Below are positions 1 through 7,637 of a stretch of 11,372 nt of DNA, in pieces. This stretch comes from an uncultured Porphyromonadaceae bacterium (GTDB lineage: Bacteria; Bacteroidota; Bacteroidia; Bacteroidales; Muribaculaceae): contig CAMWOD010000014.1 of the NCBI GenBank assembly GCA_947175715.1, forward strand, positions 1 through 11,372, given 5' to 3'. The notes below the pieces were generated by a model. It ran no database searches. It had not been told where the DNA came from and saw nothing but the letters and a program-made list of their open reading frames with translations. The position numbers and the translations under genes are program-made. How positions within the stretch are numbered: position 1 is the first letter of the stretch; each line of letters begins with the position of its first letter.

Positions 1-1
1 A

Positions 2-859
2 TTGCTCCGTGACAACTTCCCCGAGGTGAAAGTGATAGCCTACCCCGAAAATTACGGCTTTGCCGAGGGTTACAACCGCGCCATTGCCGACACCAACTAC
101 CCCTACACAATTTTGTTGAACTCAGATGCCGCCCCTGCTCCAGGATGGATCGAGCCACTTTACCAGTTCATGGAAACACATCCTGAATACGCAGCTTGTC
201 AACCCAAGATATTGAGCGCAAGGGACAACTCAAAGTTTGAATACGCAGGGGCAAGCGGAGGGTTCATCGACCGCAACGGATATCCATATTGCCGTGGCCG
301 CATATTCGACATTGTTGAAACAGACGCTGGGCAGTACGACACCGTCATCGATATCGATTGGGCCACAGGAGCAGCGCTGATGGTTCGCTCACAGCTCTAC
401 ACGTCGCTTGGTGGATTAGATCGCGACTTCTTCGCCCACATGGAGGAAATCGACCTTTGCTGGCGTATGCGTCGCAATGGTCAACATCACATAGCAGTGA
501 TACCTCAAAGTATAGTATACCACCTCGGTGGCGGGAGTCTGCCAGTATCCAACCCCAAGAAAACATACCTCAACTTTCGCAACAATCTGCTGCTACTTCA
601 CAAGAACCTGCCGCCCGCACAAGGCCGGCGCACGTTGCTCAAGCGGCGGCTGCTCGACACTATAGCCTTCGCTAAATTCGCCCTCACACTCGATTGGGAC
701 AACGCAAAAGCCATAGTAAGAGCACACAACGACTTCAGGCGTATGCGCCGCAACTACACCCCTGCCAGCATCGACGGCGAAACCAACCCGCTGAAACAAC
801 GGCCCAACATACTGACAAAATTCTACTTGCGTCGTCGCCGCACATTCTCTTCATTATAA
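2..859 (+). CDS. Glycosyltransferase family 2 (5' end cut off by window)
   Basis: This is an inverting GT-A glycosyltransferase that transfers a sugar from a nucleotide donor to a growing surface glycan on the cytoplasmic side of the membrane. The frame is open to the window edge. The usual N-terminal strand and VDNxS-type motif, roughly the first 50 residues, are missing, so the first codon shown (TTG) is not the real start. Visible motifs, numbered from the window edge, are PENYGFAEGYNRAI (15-28), the DxD equivalent LNSDA (39-43), TGAALMVR (122-129), the catalytic-base region HMEEIDLCWR (146-155) and YHLGGGS (173-179). This set matches the rhamnosyltransferase-like (WbbL-type) branch of GT2. 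A basic tail (RRRR near residue 280) follows. The next gene starts 25 nt downstream on the same strand, and the neighbours make a nonulosonate sugar, so it probably serves the same glycan. The sugar transferred cannot be read from the sequence. Confidence 0.9.
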   Translation: MLRDNFPEVKVIAYPENYGFAEGYNRAIADTNYPYTILLNSDAAPAPGWIEPLYQFMETHPEYAACQPKILSARDNSKFEYAGASGGFIDRNGYPYCRGRIFDIVETDAGQYDTVIDIDWATGAALMVRSQLYTSLGGLDRDFFAHMEEIDLCWRMRRNGQHHIAVIPQSIVYHLGGGSLPVSNPKKTYLNFRNNLLLLHKNLPPAQGRRTLLKRRLLDTIAFAKFALTLDWDNAKAIVRAHNDFRRMRRNYTPASIDGETNPLKQRPNILTKFYLRRRRTFSSL

Positions 860-884
860 CGAAACATCCACACATTACTCGAAT

Positions 885-1868
885 ATGCTCAACCGACATG
901 TATTAGTCACCGGAGCCGACGGTTTTATCGGCTCGCATCTGGTAGAGGCCCTCTTGGCCGAAGGTGCTAAAGTACGCGCCCTATCTTATTACAACTCTTT
1001 CAACTATTGGGGTTGGCTTGAAGGTTTACACCATCCACAGCTCGAGGTAGTGTGTGGTGATGTGCGCGACCCCAACTTTTGCCGCCACATCACACAGGGC
1101 ATCGACACAGTATTTCATCTCGCAGCCCTTATTGCCATACCATACAGCTATGTAGCCCCCGACAGCTACGTTGACACAAATATCAAGGGTACGCTCAACA
1201 TGTGTCAGGCCGCCCGCGATTGTGGCGTGCGCCGCATCATTGTCACATCTACGAGCGAAGTGTACGGCACAGCACAGTATGTGCCAATCGACGAGAAGCA
1301 TCCCCGACAGCCCCAGTCACCATATTCAGCCACCAAAATCGGTGCTGACGCTATAGCTCAGAGCTTTTTTAACGCTTTCGACCTGCCGGTGGTTACCGCA
1401 CGCCCCTTCAACACCTACGGCCCCAGGCAGAGCGCACGCGCCATCATCCCCACTATCATCACACAGATAGCCAACGGAGCACGCGAAATAAAGGTAGGTG
1501 ACCTTACCCCCACGCGCGACTTCAACTTTGTGAAAGACACCTGCCGCGGATTTATAGCACTGGCCAAAGCCAGCGGCATAGAGGGACGCGACATCAATAT
1601 CGCTACTGGCACTGAAGTGTCGATGGGCGACACCCTGCGCATCATTGCCCGATTGATGGGTGCTGATGTCAACTACGTCACCGACCCCGAGCGTCTGCGT
1701 CCGTCAAAGAGCGAAGTGTTCCGTCTATGTGGCGACAACACAGTAATAACCACCCTCACCGACTGGCGTCCACAATACTCACTGGAGGAGGGATTGAAGG
1801 AAACAATCGACTGGTTCACCAAGAAAGACAACCTTGTCAAATATAAATCGAACATATACAACCAATGA
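885..1868 (+). CDS. legB: LegB-like NAD-dependent NDP-sugar 4,6-dehydratase
   Basis: This is an extended short-chain dehydrogenase (327 aa) that uses bound NAD to turn an NDP-GlcNAc into its 4-keto-6-deoxy form, the first step towards legionaminic acid. Visible features are the Rossmann motif GADGFIGS (10-17), the segment RALSYYNSFNYWGWLE (31-46) that I recognise from LegB proteins, DTVFHLAA (74-81), the active-site strand TSTSEVYG (121-128), the YSATK dyad (Y147, K151) and ARPFNTYGPRQ in the substrate domain. The length is normal for the family. ATG 885 is chosen because the Rossmann strand begins five residues later. The stop overlaps the next gene's ATG (ATGA, 1865-1868), implying translational coupling. 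In Campylobacter the LegB substrate is GDP-GlcNAc; whether that or UDP-GlcNAc is used here is not visible. A related dehydratase for another 6-deoxy amino sugar is the main alternative. Confidence 0.86.
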   Translation: MLNRHVLVTGADGFIGSHLVEALLAEGAKVRALSYYNSFNYWGWLEGLHHPQLEVVCGDVRDPNFCRHITQGIDTVFHLAALIAIPYSYVAPDSYVDTNIKGTLNMCQAARDCGVRRIIVTSTSEVYGTAQYVPIDEKHPRQPQSPYSATKIGADAIAQSFFNAFDLPVVTARPFNTYGPRQSARAIIPTIITQIANGAREIKVGDLTPTRDFNFVKDTCRGFIALAKASGIEGRDINIATGTEVSMGDTLRIIARLMGADVNYVTDPERLRPSKSEVFRLCGDNTVITTLTDWRPQYSLEEGLKETIDWFTKKDNLVKYKSNIYNQ

Positions 1869-2503
1869 ACAGGCCACTGATACTCTTAGGAGGTGGCGGA
1901 CACTGCAAAAGCGTGATTGAAATATGCCGCCAGCTCAATCGTCATGTAATGGGAATCCTTGATCCTATTTACCCACAAGCTGAGCCAGTGTTGGGTGTGC
2001 CTGTAATCGGCAACGATGATGATATAAGCAAATACGTTGACCATTGCGACTTTATCATCACCGTTGGCGCTATTGAAAACCCGACAACACGCATCAGTCT
2101 GTTTAACCGTATTCTCACACATAACGGAAGGTTTACCACCTTGATAGCCCCAAGCGCCACTGTGGCTTCGTCGGCCACTATAGGCGAGGGTAGCGTGGTA
2201 CTTTCGGGCGCTTGCGTCAACGCCGATGCGCAGATAGGGAGAAATGTGATAATCAACACGCTGAGCGCTGTAGAACATGATTCAGTTGTAGAAGACCATT
2301 GCCACATTTCCACAGGTGCAATGGTAAATGGCGACTGTCATATAGGGCGTGCCACTTTTATAGGGAGCAACGCCACGACAATCAACGGCATTACAGTAGG
2401 CGCCAACGTTATAATTGGAGCTGGTAGCACCGTCATCACCAACATCTACACACCCGGAGTCTATGTAGGCTCACCGGCACGTCTTGTAAACAAACGCCCA
2501 TGA
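1865..2503 (+). CDS. PglD/NeuD-family sugar O- or N-acetyltransferase
   Basis: This 212-aa protein has the two-domain layout of the PglD/NeuD family. The N-terminal Rossmann-like domain carries GGGGH (9-13), which binds the nucleotide or sugar. From about residue 95 onward there is a left-handed beta-helix of hexapeptide repeats (for example APSATV, GEGSVV, GANVII) that binds acetyl-CoA. The catalytic-base region NTLSAVEHD (131-139, H138) is intact. Members acetylate UDP-4-amino sugars (PglD, LegH) or O-acetylate sialic acid (NeuD). Sitting between LegB and the nonulosonate synthase fits either N-acetylation of the 4-amino intermediate or modification of the final sugar, and sequence alone does not decide. 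It is joined to both neighbours by 4-nt ATGA overlaps. A NeuD-type protein that assists the synthase is also possible, so no gene symbol is given. Confidence 0.85.
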   Translation: MNRPLILLGGGGHCKSVIEICRQLNRHVMGILDPIYPQAEPVLGVPVIGNDDDISKYVDHCDFIITVGAIENPTTRISLFNRILTHNGRFTTLIAPSATVASSATIGEGSVVLSGACVNADAQIGRNVIINTLSAVEHDSVVEDHCHISTGAMVNGDCHIGRATFIGSNATTINGITVGANVIIGAGSTVITNIYTPGVYVGSPARLVNKRP

Positions 2504-3495
2504 ATAGGACTATCATAATAGCTGAAGCCGGAGTAAACCACAACGGTGATATTGAACTGGCGCTGCGCATGATCGACGATGCAGCTAAGGCCGGCGCCGA
2601 CTATGTGAAATTTCAAACCTTCAACCCAGCCAAACTCGTCACCGCTACAGCCTCGACCGCCGATTACCAACAGCGCAATACCGCCGCTAACAATCAGCTC
2701 GAAATGCTTACCAAGCTGCAGCTCAGAGAAAGTGACTATCCCCTCCTGGTAGAGCGCTGCCACCAGCATGGCATAGGTTTTCTGAGCACACCTTTCGACC
2801 TTGAGGCTATAGACTTTCTCGCCACACTCCACATGGACTACTGGAAAATTCCTTCAGGCGAAATTACCAACCTACCCTATTTACGGCATATCGCCCGGAA
2901 ACATGGGCGTGTGATCATGTCAACCGGCATGTCGACCCTCCACGAGGTGAAAATGGCGATGGAAGTGCTCACCGAAAATGGCGTGTCTTCGAGCGACATC
3001 ACACTTCTGCATTGCACCACACAATATCCCACCCCTTACGATAGCGTGAACCTGCGTGCCATGCTCACACTACAGCAATTGCAGCCTGGGGCCATAGGTT
3101 ACAGCGACCACACTCAGGGTATCTTCGTTCCACTGACGGCCGTGGCTATGGGAGCTAAGGTGATTGAAAAACATTTCACCCTCGACCGCAACCTCCCTGG
3201 CCCTGACCATAAGGCATCACTAACATGTGACGAACTCTCCGAAATGGTGAGCAAGATTCGCATCGTTGAGGCAGTGATGGGAAGTCGCGAAAAGATTGTC
3301 ACCGATGCCGAAGCACCCAACATCAATGTTGCCCGCAAAAGCATCGTAGCCGCAAAAGCCATAAAAAAGGGGGAACGCTTTACCCAGGATAATCTAACTG
3401 TTAAGCGTCCTGGCACAGGTATCTCACCGATGGAATGGGATAATGTAATCGGCACTACAGCCATGCGCGACTACGAACCAGATCAACTCATCTGA
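2500..3495 (+). CDS. Nonulosonic acid synthase (NeuB/LegI family)
   Basis: This enzyme condenses phosphoenolpyruvate with a six-carbon N-acyl sugar (ManNAc or a 2,4-diacetamido-trideoxymannose) to make a nine-carbon nonulosonic acid, releasing phosphate. It has 331 aa, close to the usual 335-350. The N-terminal TIM barrel shows AEAGVNHNGD (9-17), KFQTF (37-41), STPFD (96-100), KIPSGE (116-121), STGMST (141-146), HCTTQYPTPY (171-180), GYSDHT (200-205) and the metal/PEP loop EKHFTLDR...GPDHKAS (223-240). The C-terminal antifreeze-like SAF domain (about 275-331) contains RKSIVAA and RPGTGISP. All catalytic landmarks are present. The LegB neighbour favours a legionaminate over a sialate product, but discriminating the two needs phylogeny. 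It overlaps the acetyltransferase by 4 nt and is followed after 8 nt by a glycerate kinase rather than the usual CMP-sugar transferase. Confidence 0.93.
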   Translation: MNRTIIIAEAGVNHNGDIELALRMIDDAAKAGADYVKFQTFNPAKLVTATASTADYQQRNTAANNQLEMLTKLQLRESDYPLLVERCHQHGIGFLSTPFDLEAIDFLATLHMDYWKIPSGEITNLPYLRHIARKHGRVIMSTGMSTLHEVKMAMEVLTENGVSSSDITLLHCTTQYPTPYDSVNLRAMLTLQQLQPGAIGYSDHTQGIFVPLTAVAMGAKVIEKHFTLDRNLPGPDHKASLTCDELSEMVSKIRIVEAVMGSREKIVTDAEAPNINVARKSIVAAKAIKKGERFTQDNLTVKRPGTGISPMEWDNVIGTTAMRDYEPDQLI

Positions 3496-3503
3496 TTGAC
3501 CCG

Positions 3504-4661
3504 ATGCACCCAACAATCGTAGTAGCCAGCGACTCAATGAAGGGGTCGCTTACATCAGCGCAGGTAGCGGCAGCAGTATCGCAGGGGATTAAGTCAGTAT
3601 TACCCGAAGCTCAAGTTGTGCAAGTGCCCATAGCCGATGGTGGTGAAGGCACTACCGAGGCTCTTGTCGGCGCGATGAATGGATACTTGAAGGAAGTTAT
3701 CGTCAACGGACCATTAAGCGGCAAAGTTACTGCTCATTACGGTATATCGGGCGATACCGCCATCATAGAGATGGCTCAGGCAGCCGGACTGGAACTCGTA
3801 CCCCTTGAGCTACGCAACCCAATGCTCACCTCGACATTCGGAGTTGGAGAAATGATCACGGACGCGCTCAACCATGGGTGTCGACATATTATAATATGTA
3901 TAGGAGGGAGCGCCACCAACGATGGAGGCATGGGGATGCTCCAAGCCTTGGGTGCAAAAATACTTGACAGCGACGGCAATTCGCTCCCCGGCAGAGGTAG
4001 CTCATTATCACAAGTCGCCAAAATCAAGCTCGATGACCTTGACCCCCGATTACAAGAGTGTACTATCGATGTGGCTTGCGACGTTGATAACCCACTTTAT
4101 GGCCCCAACGGCGCAGCATACGTGTTTGCCAAGCAAAAAGGCGCCGACCATGAGATGATTGAAGCCCTCGATTCAGGGCTACGCAATTATGGCTCAACAC
4201 TAAGCGACATAGCCGGACAGGACATCTCCTCTATGGCCGGCGCTGGTGCCGCCGGAGGGCTGGGCGCAGCACTCGTGGCCATCCTACATGCCCGCTTGAA
4301 GCCGGGTATCGACGTAGTACTCGACACTATCCACTTCGACTCAATAATAGAAGGAGCACAGCTCATCATCACCGGCGAGGGGCATATCGATGCCCAGACC
4401 CTCCGGGGTAAAGCTCCCATAGGAGTATTGCGGTGCGGCGAGCGTGCCAAAATACCTGTAGTAGCCGTCGCCGGGCAAGTAGACCACATGCAGGAATTGC
4501 ACAAAGCTGGAATTGCCGCCATCTACCCCATCAGCGACCCCTCACTTTCATTGGCCGAAAACATGAATCAAGCCACAGCAATGTCGCATCTTGAGACGAC
4601 AGCGGTCCAGATAGCGCTTCAACATCTTGGCTCCCCGACACATTCCTATAAGTATAAATAA
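3504..4661 (+). CDS. Glycerate kinase (GlxK/GarK family)
   Basis: This ATP-dependent D-glycerate kinase has 385 aa, the normal length for the GlxK/GarK family. Landmarks are ASDSMKGSLTS (8-18; the family has DSFKGSL), IADGGEGT (43-50), GVGEMITDAL (113-122), IGGSATNDGGMGMLQALG (133-150), CDVDNPLYGPNGAAYVFAKQKGA (starting at 192), the glycine-rich GAGAAGGLGAAL and TGEGHIDAQTLRGKAPIGV (starting at 290). Characterised E. coli members form 2-phosphoglycerate; other glycerate kinases form 3-phosphoglycerate, and the position used here is not visible. The gene begins 8 nt after the nonulosonate synthase and ends 79 nt before serC, so it is probably co-transcribed with the glycan genes. It sits between a PEP-consuming enzyme and the 3-phosphoglycerate-consuming serine pathway, and could feed either. 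That functional link is inference. Confidence 0.93.
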   Translation: MHPTIVVASDSMKGSLTSAQVAAAVSQGIKSVLPEAQVVQVPIADGGEGTTEALVGAMNGYLKEVIVNGPLSGKVTAHYGISGDTAIIEMAQAAGLELVPLELRNPMLTSTFGVGEMITDALNHGCRHIIICIGGSATNDGGMGMLQALGAKILDSDGNSLPGRGSSLSQVAKIKLDDLDPRLQECTIDVACDVDNPLYGPNGAAYVFAKQKGADHEMIEALDSGLRNYGSTLSDIAGQDISSMAGAGAAGGLGAALVAILHARLKPGIDVVLDTIHFDSIIEGAQLIITGEGHIDAQTLRGKAPIGVLRCGERAKIPVVAVAGQVDHMQELHKAGIAAIYPISDPSLSLAENMNQATAMSHLETTAVQIALQHLGSPTHSYKYK

Positions 4662-4700
4662 CCAATGTCACAAAAATTTCCGGTTTATCCTTTTTTTGGT

Positions 4701-4708
4701 TATTTTTG
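4701..4708 (+). promoter_or_regulatory. Candidate promoter (-7 box TATTTTTG) for serC operon
   Basis: TATTTTTG is an exact match to the Bacteroidetes -7 consensus TAnnTTTG. A TTTC at 4677-4680 lies 20 nt upstream, where the weaker -33 TTTG element is expected. Transcription would start near 4713-4716, leaving a leader of about 25-28 nt before the serC ATG. The box lies in the only sizeable gap between the glycan genes and serC, so it probably starts the serC-serA-acyltransferase operon. No terminator-like hairpin was seen after the glycerate kinase, so read-through is possible. Confidence 0.6.
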
Positions 4709-4740
4709 CACCATAAAACACAACAATTTTTTTCTACAAG

Positions 4741-5811
4741 ATGAAAAAACATAATTTTTACGCCGGCCCATCAATACTGAGCGACTACACCATCCGCAAT
4801 ACCGCCGATGCAGTGCTTAATTTCGCTGATACCGGCCTGTCAATACTCGAAGTATCACACCGCAGCAAGGAATTTCAGGCAGTAATCGACCAAGCTACAG
4901 CCCTGGTCAAGGAACTGCTCGATATACCACAGGGTTATAGCGTGCTATTCCTCGGCGGAGGCGCGTCGCTACAATTCTGCATGATACCCTTCAACCTCAT
5001 GAAGAAGAAAGCCGCGTATCTCGACACCGGCACATGGGCAAGCAACGCCATCAAGGAGGCTCGCCTGTTTGGAGAAGTCGATGTAGTAGCATCGTCCAAG
5101 GAAGCCAACTACACATTCATCCCTACCGGATATACCGTGCCCGATGATGCCGACTACTTCCACATCACCACCAACAATACAATCTACGGAACAGAGATGC
5201 GCTACGACCCTGATGTCAACGTACCCCTGGTAGCCGATATGTCGTCCGACATCTTCTCACGTCCCATAGATTTCAGCAAATACATAGCTGTTTACGCCGG
5301 TGCGCAGAAGAATCTTGCACCGGCCGGTGTAACCATCGTCATCGTCAAGGATGATGCATTAGGCCATGTTGACCGTCCCATCCCTACAATGCTCAACTAT
5401 CAGACCCACGTCAACAAGGGTTCGATGTTCAACACACCCCCTGTACTTCCCATCTACTCAGCACTCCAGACACTTACGTACTATAAGCAATTGGGAGGCA
5501 TCAAAGAGCTTGAGCGCCGCGACCTGGCCAAGGCCAATGCCCTCTACGAGGCTATCGACAACTCCAAAATGTTTGTAGGCACTGTCACCAACCCCGTTGA
5601 CCGCTCGATAATGAACGTATGCTTCGTGATGCGTCCCGAGTACAAAGAACTCGAAGGCAAATTCGTGGAATTTGCATCGCAGCGCGGCATCGTAGGCATC
5701 AAGGGACACCGCTCGGTAGGCGGTTTCCGCGCTTCGCTCTACAACGCCATGCCAATGGAAAGCGTGCAAGTACTCATCCAGGCAATGAAAGACTTCGAGG
5801 AGACTCACTGA
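4741..5811 (+). CDS. serC: Phosphoserine aminotransferase
   Basis: This PLP-dependent aminotransferase converts 3-phosphohydroxypyruvate plus glutamate to phosphoserine plus 2-oxoglutarate in the cytoplasm; the family also acts in pyridoxine synthesis. It has 356 aa, the normal length. Landmarks are the N-terminal FYAGPSILS (6-14, compare NFxAGPxxLP), EVSHRSKEF (37-45), GGGASLQF (72-79) and the PLP-binding segment VYAGAQKNLAPAG (184-196) with the Schiff-base lysine K190. It continues through MLNYQTHVNKGSMFNTPP and the C-terminal GHRSVGGFRASLYNAMP. ATG 4741 places the AGP motif at the expected distance from the start. It is the first gene behind the candidate promoter at 4701, and serA follows after 45 nt, so the two consecutive serine-pathway enzymes are adjacent, in reverse order of their reactions. 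Confidence 0.96.
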   Translation: MKKHNFYAGPSILSDYTIRNTADAVLNFADTGLSILEVSHRSKEFQAVIDQATALVKELLDIPQGYSVLFLGGGASLQFCMIPFNLMKKKAAYLDTGTWASNAIKEARLFGEVDVVASSKEANYTFIPTGYTVPDDADYFHITTNNTIYGTEMRYDPDVNVPLVADMSSDIFSRPIDFSKYIAVYAGAQKNLAPAGVTIVIVKDDALGHVDRPIPTMLNYQTHVNKGSMFNTPPVLPIYSALQTLTYYKQLGGIKELERRDLAKANALYEAIDNSKMFVGTVTNPVDRSIMNVCFVMRPEYKELEGKFVEFASQRGIVGIKGHRSVGGFRASLYNAMPMESVQVLIQAMKDFEETH

Positions 5812-5856
5812 TACAGTCGTCACACCCCATTTACTCACCTCTGAAATATCTAGATC

Positions 5857-6783
5857 TTGAAAGTTTTAGTTGCTACCGAGAAACCCTTTGCAGCTGTAGC
5901 TGTAGAAGGAATACGCCAAGAAGTGGAGCAGGCAGGATATACCCTCGAGCTTCTTGAGAAATACACCGACAAGTCTCAACTGCTTGCCGCCGTGGCCGAT
6001 GCCGATGCGCTGATAGTGCGATCAGACAAAGTTGATAAAGAAGTGCTCGATGCCGCTCGCCAGCTTAAGATAGTGGTGCGTGCCGGAGCAGGCTACGACA
6101 ATATCGACCTTGCCGAAGCCACCGCCCACAACGTTGTAGTGCAAAACACACCCGGGCAAAACTCCAACGCAGTGGCCGAGCTCGTGTTTGGCATGACAGT
6201 GATGGCCGTGCGCAATATGTACGACGGCACCTCAGGTACCGAACTTAAGGATAAAACCCTTGGCATACACGCTTTCGGGCAAGTTGGTCGCAATGTAGCA
6301 CGCATAGCACAGGGTTTTGGACTCAAGGTAAGCGCCCTTGACCCCTATTGCCCCGACCAGGTAATGATCGACGCCGACGTTAAGCCCATACACTCACTCC
6401 AAGAGCTTTACAAAGATAACAAGTTCGTATCTCTGCACATACCTGCTACCGACGAGACACGACACTCGGTAGGCTACGACCTGATCACCCTTATGCCCAA
6501 AGGTGGAGTGCTGATCAATACCGCACGCAAGGAGGTGATTGACGAGGATGGACTGGCTAAAGCACTTGCCGACCGTCCCGACCTAAAATATGTGGCCGAC
6601 ATACGCCCCGACAACGCCGACATGCTGCTCGAGAAATATGCCGGACGAGTTTTCTTCACCCCCAAAAAGATGGGTGCGCAGACAGCCGAAGCCAACATCA
6701 ATGCCGGTATAGCCGCGGCCAACCAGATTGTAGCGTTCCTGCGCGATGGTGTCAATCGATACCAGGTTAACCGCCCCAAATGA
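5857..6783 (+). CDS. serA: D-3-phosphoglycerate dehydrogenase, short ACT-less type
   Basis: This enzyme oxidises 3-phosphoglycerate to 3-phosphohydroxypyruvate with NAD, the entry to serine synthesis. It has 308 aa with no C-terminal ACT domain, so the classical serine feedback site is absent. The start is TTG: an in-frame TAG lies at 5851-5853, and the first in-frame ATG would be residue 113. Visible features are RAGAGYDNID (75-84), NSNAVAELVFG (102-112), the NAD loop GIHAFGQVGRNVA (136-148, with Ala in place of the first Gly), D162 at the end of strand 2, and INTARKEV with catalytic R224. The usual catalytic Glu and His of the R-E-H triad align with N253 (DIRPDN) and K270 (TPKKMGAQT). The stretch around E. 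coli Trp139 is shortened. As I recall, lysine at this position and the short form are shared with other Bacteroidales and Entamoeba enzymes, so it is probably active. It overlaps the next gene by 4 nt. Confidence 0.93.
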   Translation: MKVLVATEKPFAAVAVEGIRQEVEQAGYTLELLEKYTDKSQLLAAVADADALIVRSDKVDKEVLDAARQLKIVVRAGAGYDNIDLAEATAHNVVVQNTPGQNSNAVAELVFGMTVMAVRNMYDGTSGTELKDKTLGIHAFGQVGRNVARIAQGFGLKVSALDPYCPDQVMIDADVKPIHSLQELYKDNKFVSLHIPATDETRHSVGYDLITLMPKGGVLINTARKEVIDEDGLAKALADRPDLKYVADIRPDNADMLLEKYAGRVFFTPKKMGAQTAEANINAGIAAANQIVAFLRDGVNRYQVNRPK

Positions 6784-7637
6784 TACGAATTGATGTCGAT
6801 GCGGTATTGCGTCAAAAAATGCCGCGCCACTATCGATACATACCACAATTTGCCATCCGCAAGTTGTCGCGCATCGTATGCGAGGACCGACTCAATGAGA
6901 TGCTTAGCGTCAACGACGGCAAGGAGGGTTCAGCCTTCTGCCGCGGCGTGATCGACCATCTGCACATCAATCTTCGCGAATATGGGGTGCAACATCTCGA
7001 CCCGTCCAACCCACGCATTGTAATCGTGTGCAACCATCCATTGGGTGGTCTTGACGGTATGGCTATGATTGACATAGTGGCACGCCGCATGGGGCGTGAG
7101 CCATGGTTTGTGGTCAACGACCTGCTCATGGCCATCACACCGCTGCGACCTGTATTCCTGCCTGTCAACAAGTTTGGCAGTCAGGGGCGCGACGCAATCC
7201 GCAAGCTCGATGAGGCTATGGCCAGTGACCGACCGCTGATCATTTTCCCCGCCGGACTTGTATCGCGCAAAGGTAAAAAAGGGGTCATAGCCGACCTTCC
7301 GTGGCAGCGTTCAATAGTCAATAAATGCATTGAATATCAACGCAATGTAGTGCCGGCATACTTTGATGGTCAAAACTCCCAATTCTTCTACAATTTCGCC
7401 CGTAATCGCACCCGTTTAGGACTGAAATTCAATATTGAGATGATTCGCCTGCCACGCGAAGTATTTCTTAAAGAAGGAGAAAGCCTTAACGCCATATTCG
7501 GAGAACCGATACCCTGGCAAGAACTCAAAGGAGGACGTCAAGCACAAGCCACTATCGACACCCTGCGCAACCGCTGCTACGCACTGCGCAATGAAATACC
7601 AGAAGAAGCATTGTACAAAACAACCAACAAAAGATGA
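6780..7637 (+). CDS. glsA: PlsC-like lysolipid O-acyltransferase (GlsA/OlsA-like)
   Basis: This is a membrane-associated LPLAT-family acyltransferase (285 aa). Together with the next gene it matches the Bacteroides pair that makes glycine lipids, where the O-acyltransferase adds a second acyl chain to the hydroxyl of N-(3-hydroxyacyl)glycine. The catalytic block is VIVCNHPLGGLDGMAM (81-96). H86 and D92 are five residues apart rather than the classical HX4D. Block 3 reads IIFPAGLVSRK (154-164), with Ala where PlsC has FPEGTR. Block 4 is VVPAYFDGQNSQFF (190-203). A basic and aromatic N-terminus (RQKMPRHYRYIPQF) may contact the membrane; there is no signal peptide. The ATG lies within the serA stop (ATGA), and the ORF stop overlaps the next ATG the same way. 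The symbol rests on family resemblance plus the GNAT neighbour. An ornithine- or other amino-acid-lipid O-acyltransferase is the alternative. Confidence 0.78.
   Translation: MIRIDVDAVLRQKMPRHYRYIPQFAIRKLSRIVCEDRLNEMLSVNDGKEGSAFCRGVIDHLHINLREYGVQHLDPSNPRIVIVCNHPLGGLDGMAMIDIVARRMGREPWFVVNDLLMAITPLRPVFLPVNKFGSQGRDAIRKLDEAMASDRPLIIFPAGLVSRKGKKGVIADLPWQRSIVNKCIEYQRNVVPAYFDGQNSQFFYNFARNRTRLGLKFNIEMIRLPREVFLKEGESLNAIFGEPIPWQELKGGRQAQATIDTLRNRCYALRNEIPEEALYKTTNKR

Noticed and set aside
2..4. TTG at position 2 as the true start of the glycosyltransferase
   Set aside because: The N-terminal strand and VDNxS motif of GT2 proteins are missing, so the gene must begin outside the window.
5458..5838. 126-codon open frame on the minus strand across serC
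   Set aside because: It lies fully opposite a gene with intact catalytic motifs, has no recognisable domain and reads as a codon-bias shadow. The same applies to the minus-strand frames at 1886-2278, 2461-2832, 6474-6848 and 10045-10416.
5857..6783. Treating serA as a pseudogene because triad residues are missing
   Set aside because: The frame is intact, the remaining motifs are well kept and, as I recall, the same replacement occurs in other Bacteroidales and Entamoeba enzymes.
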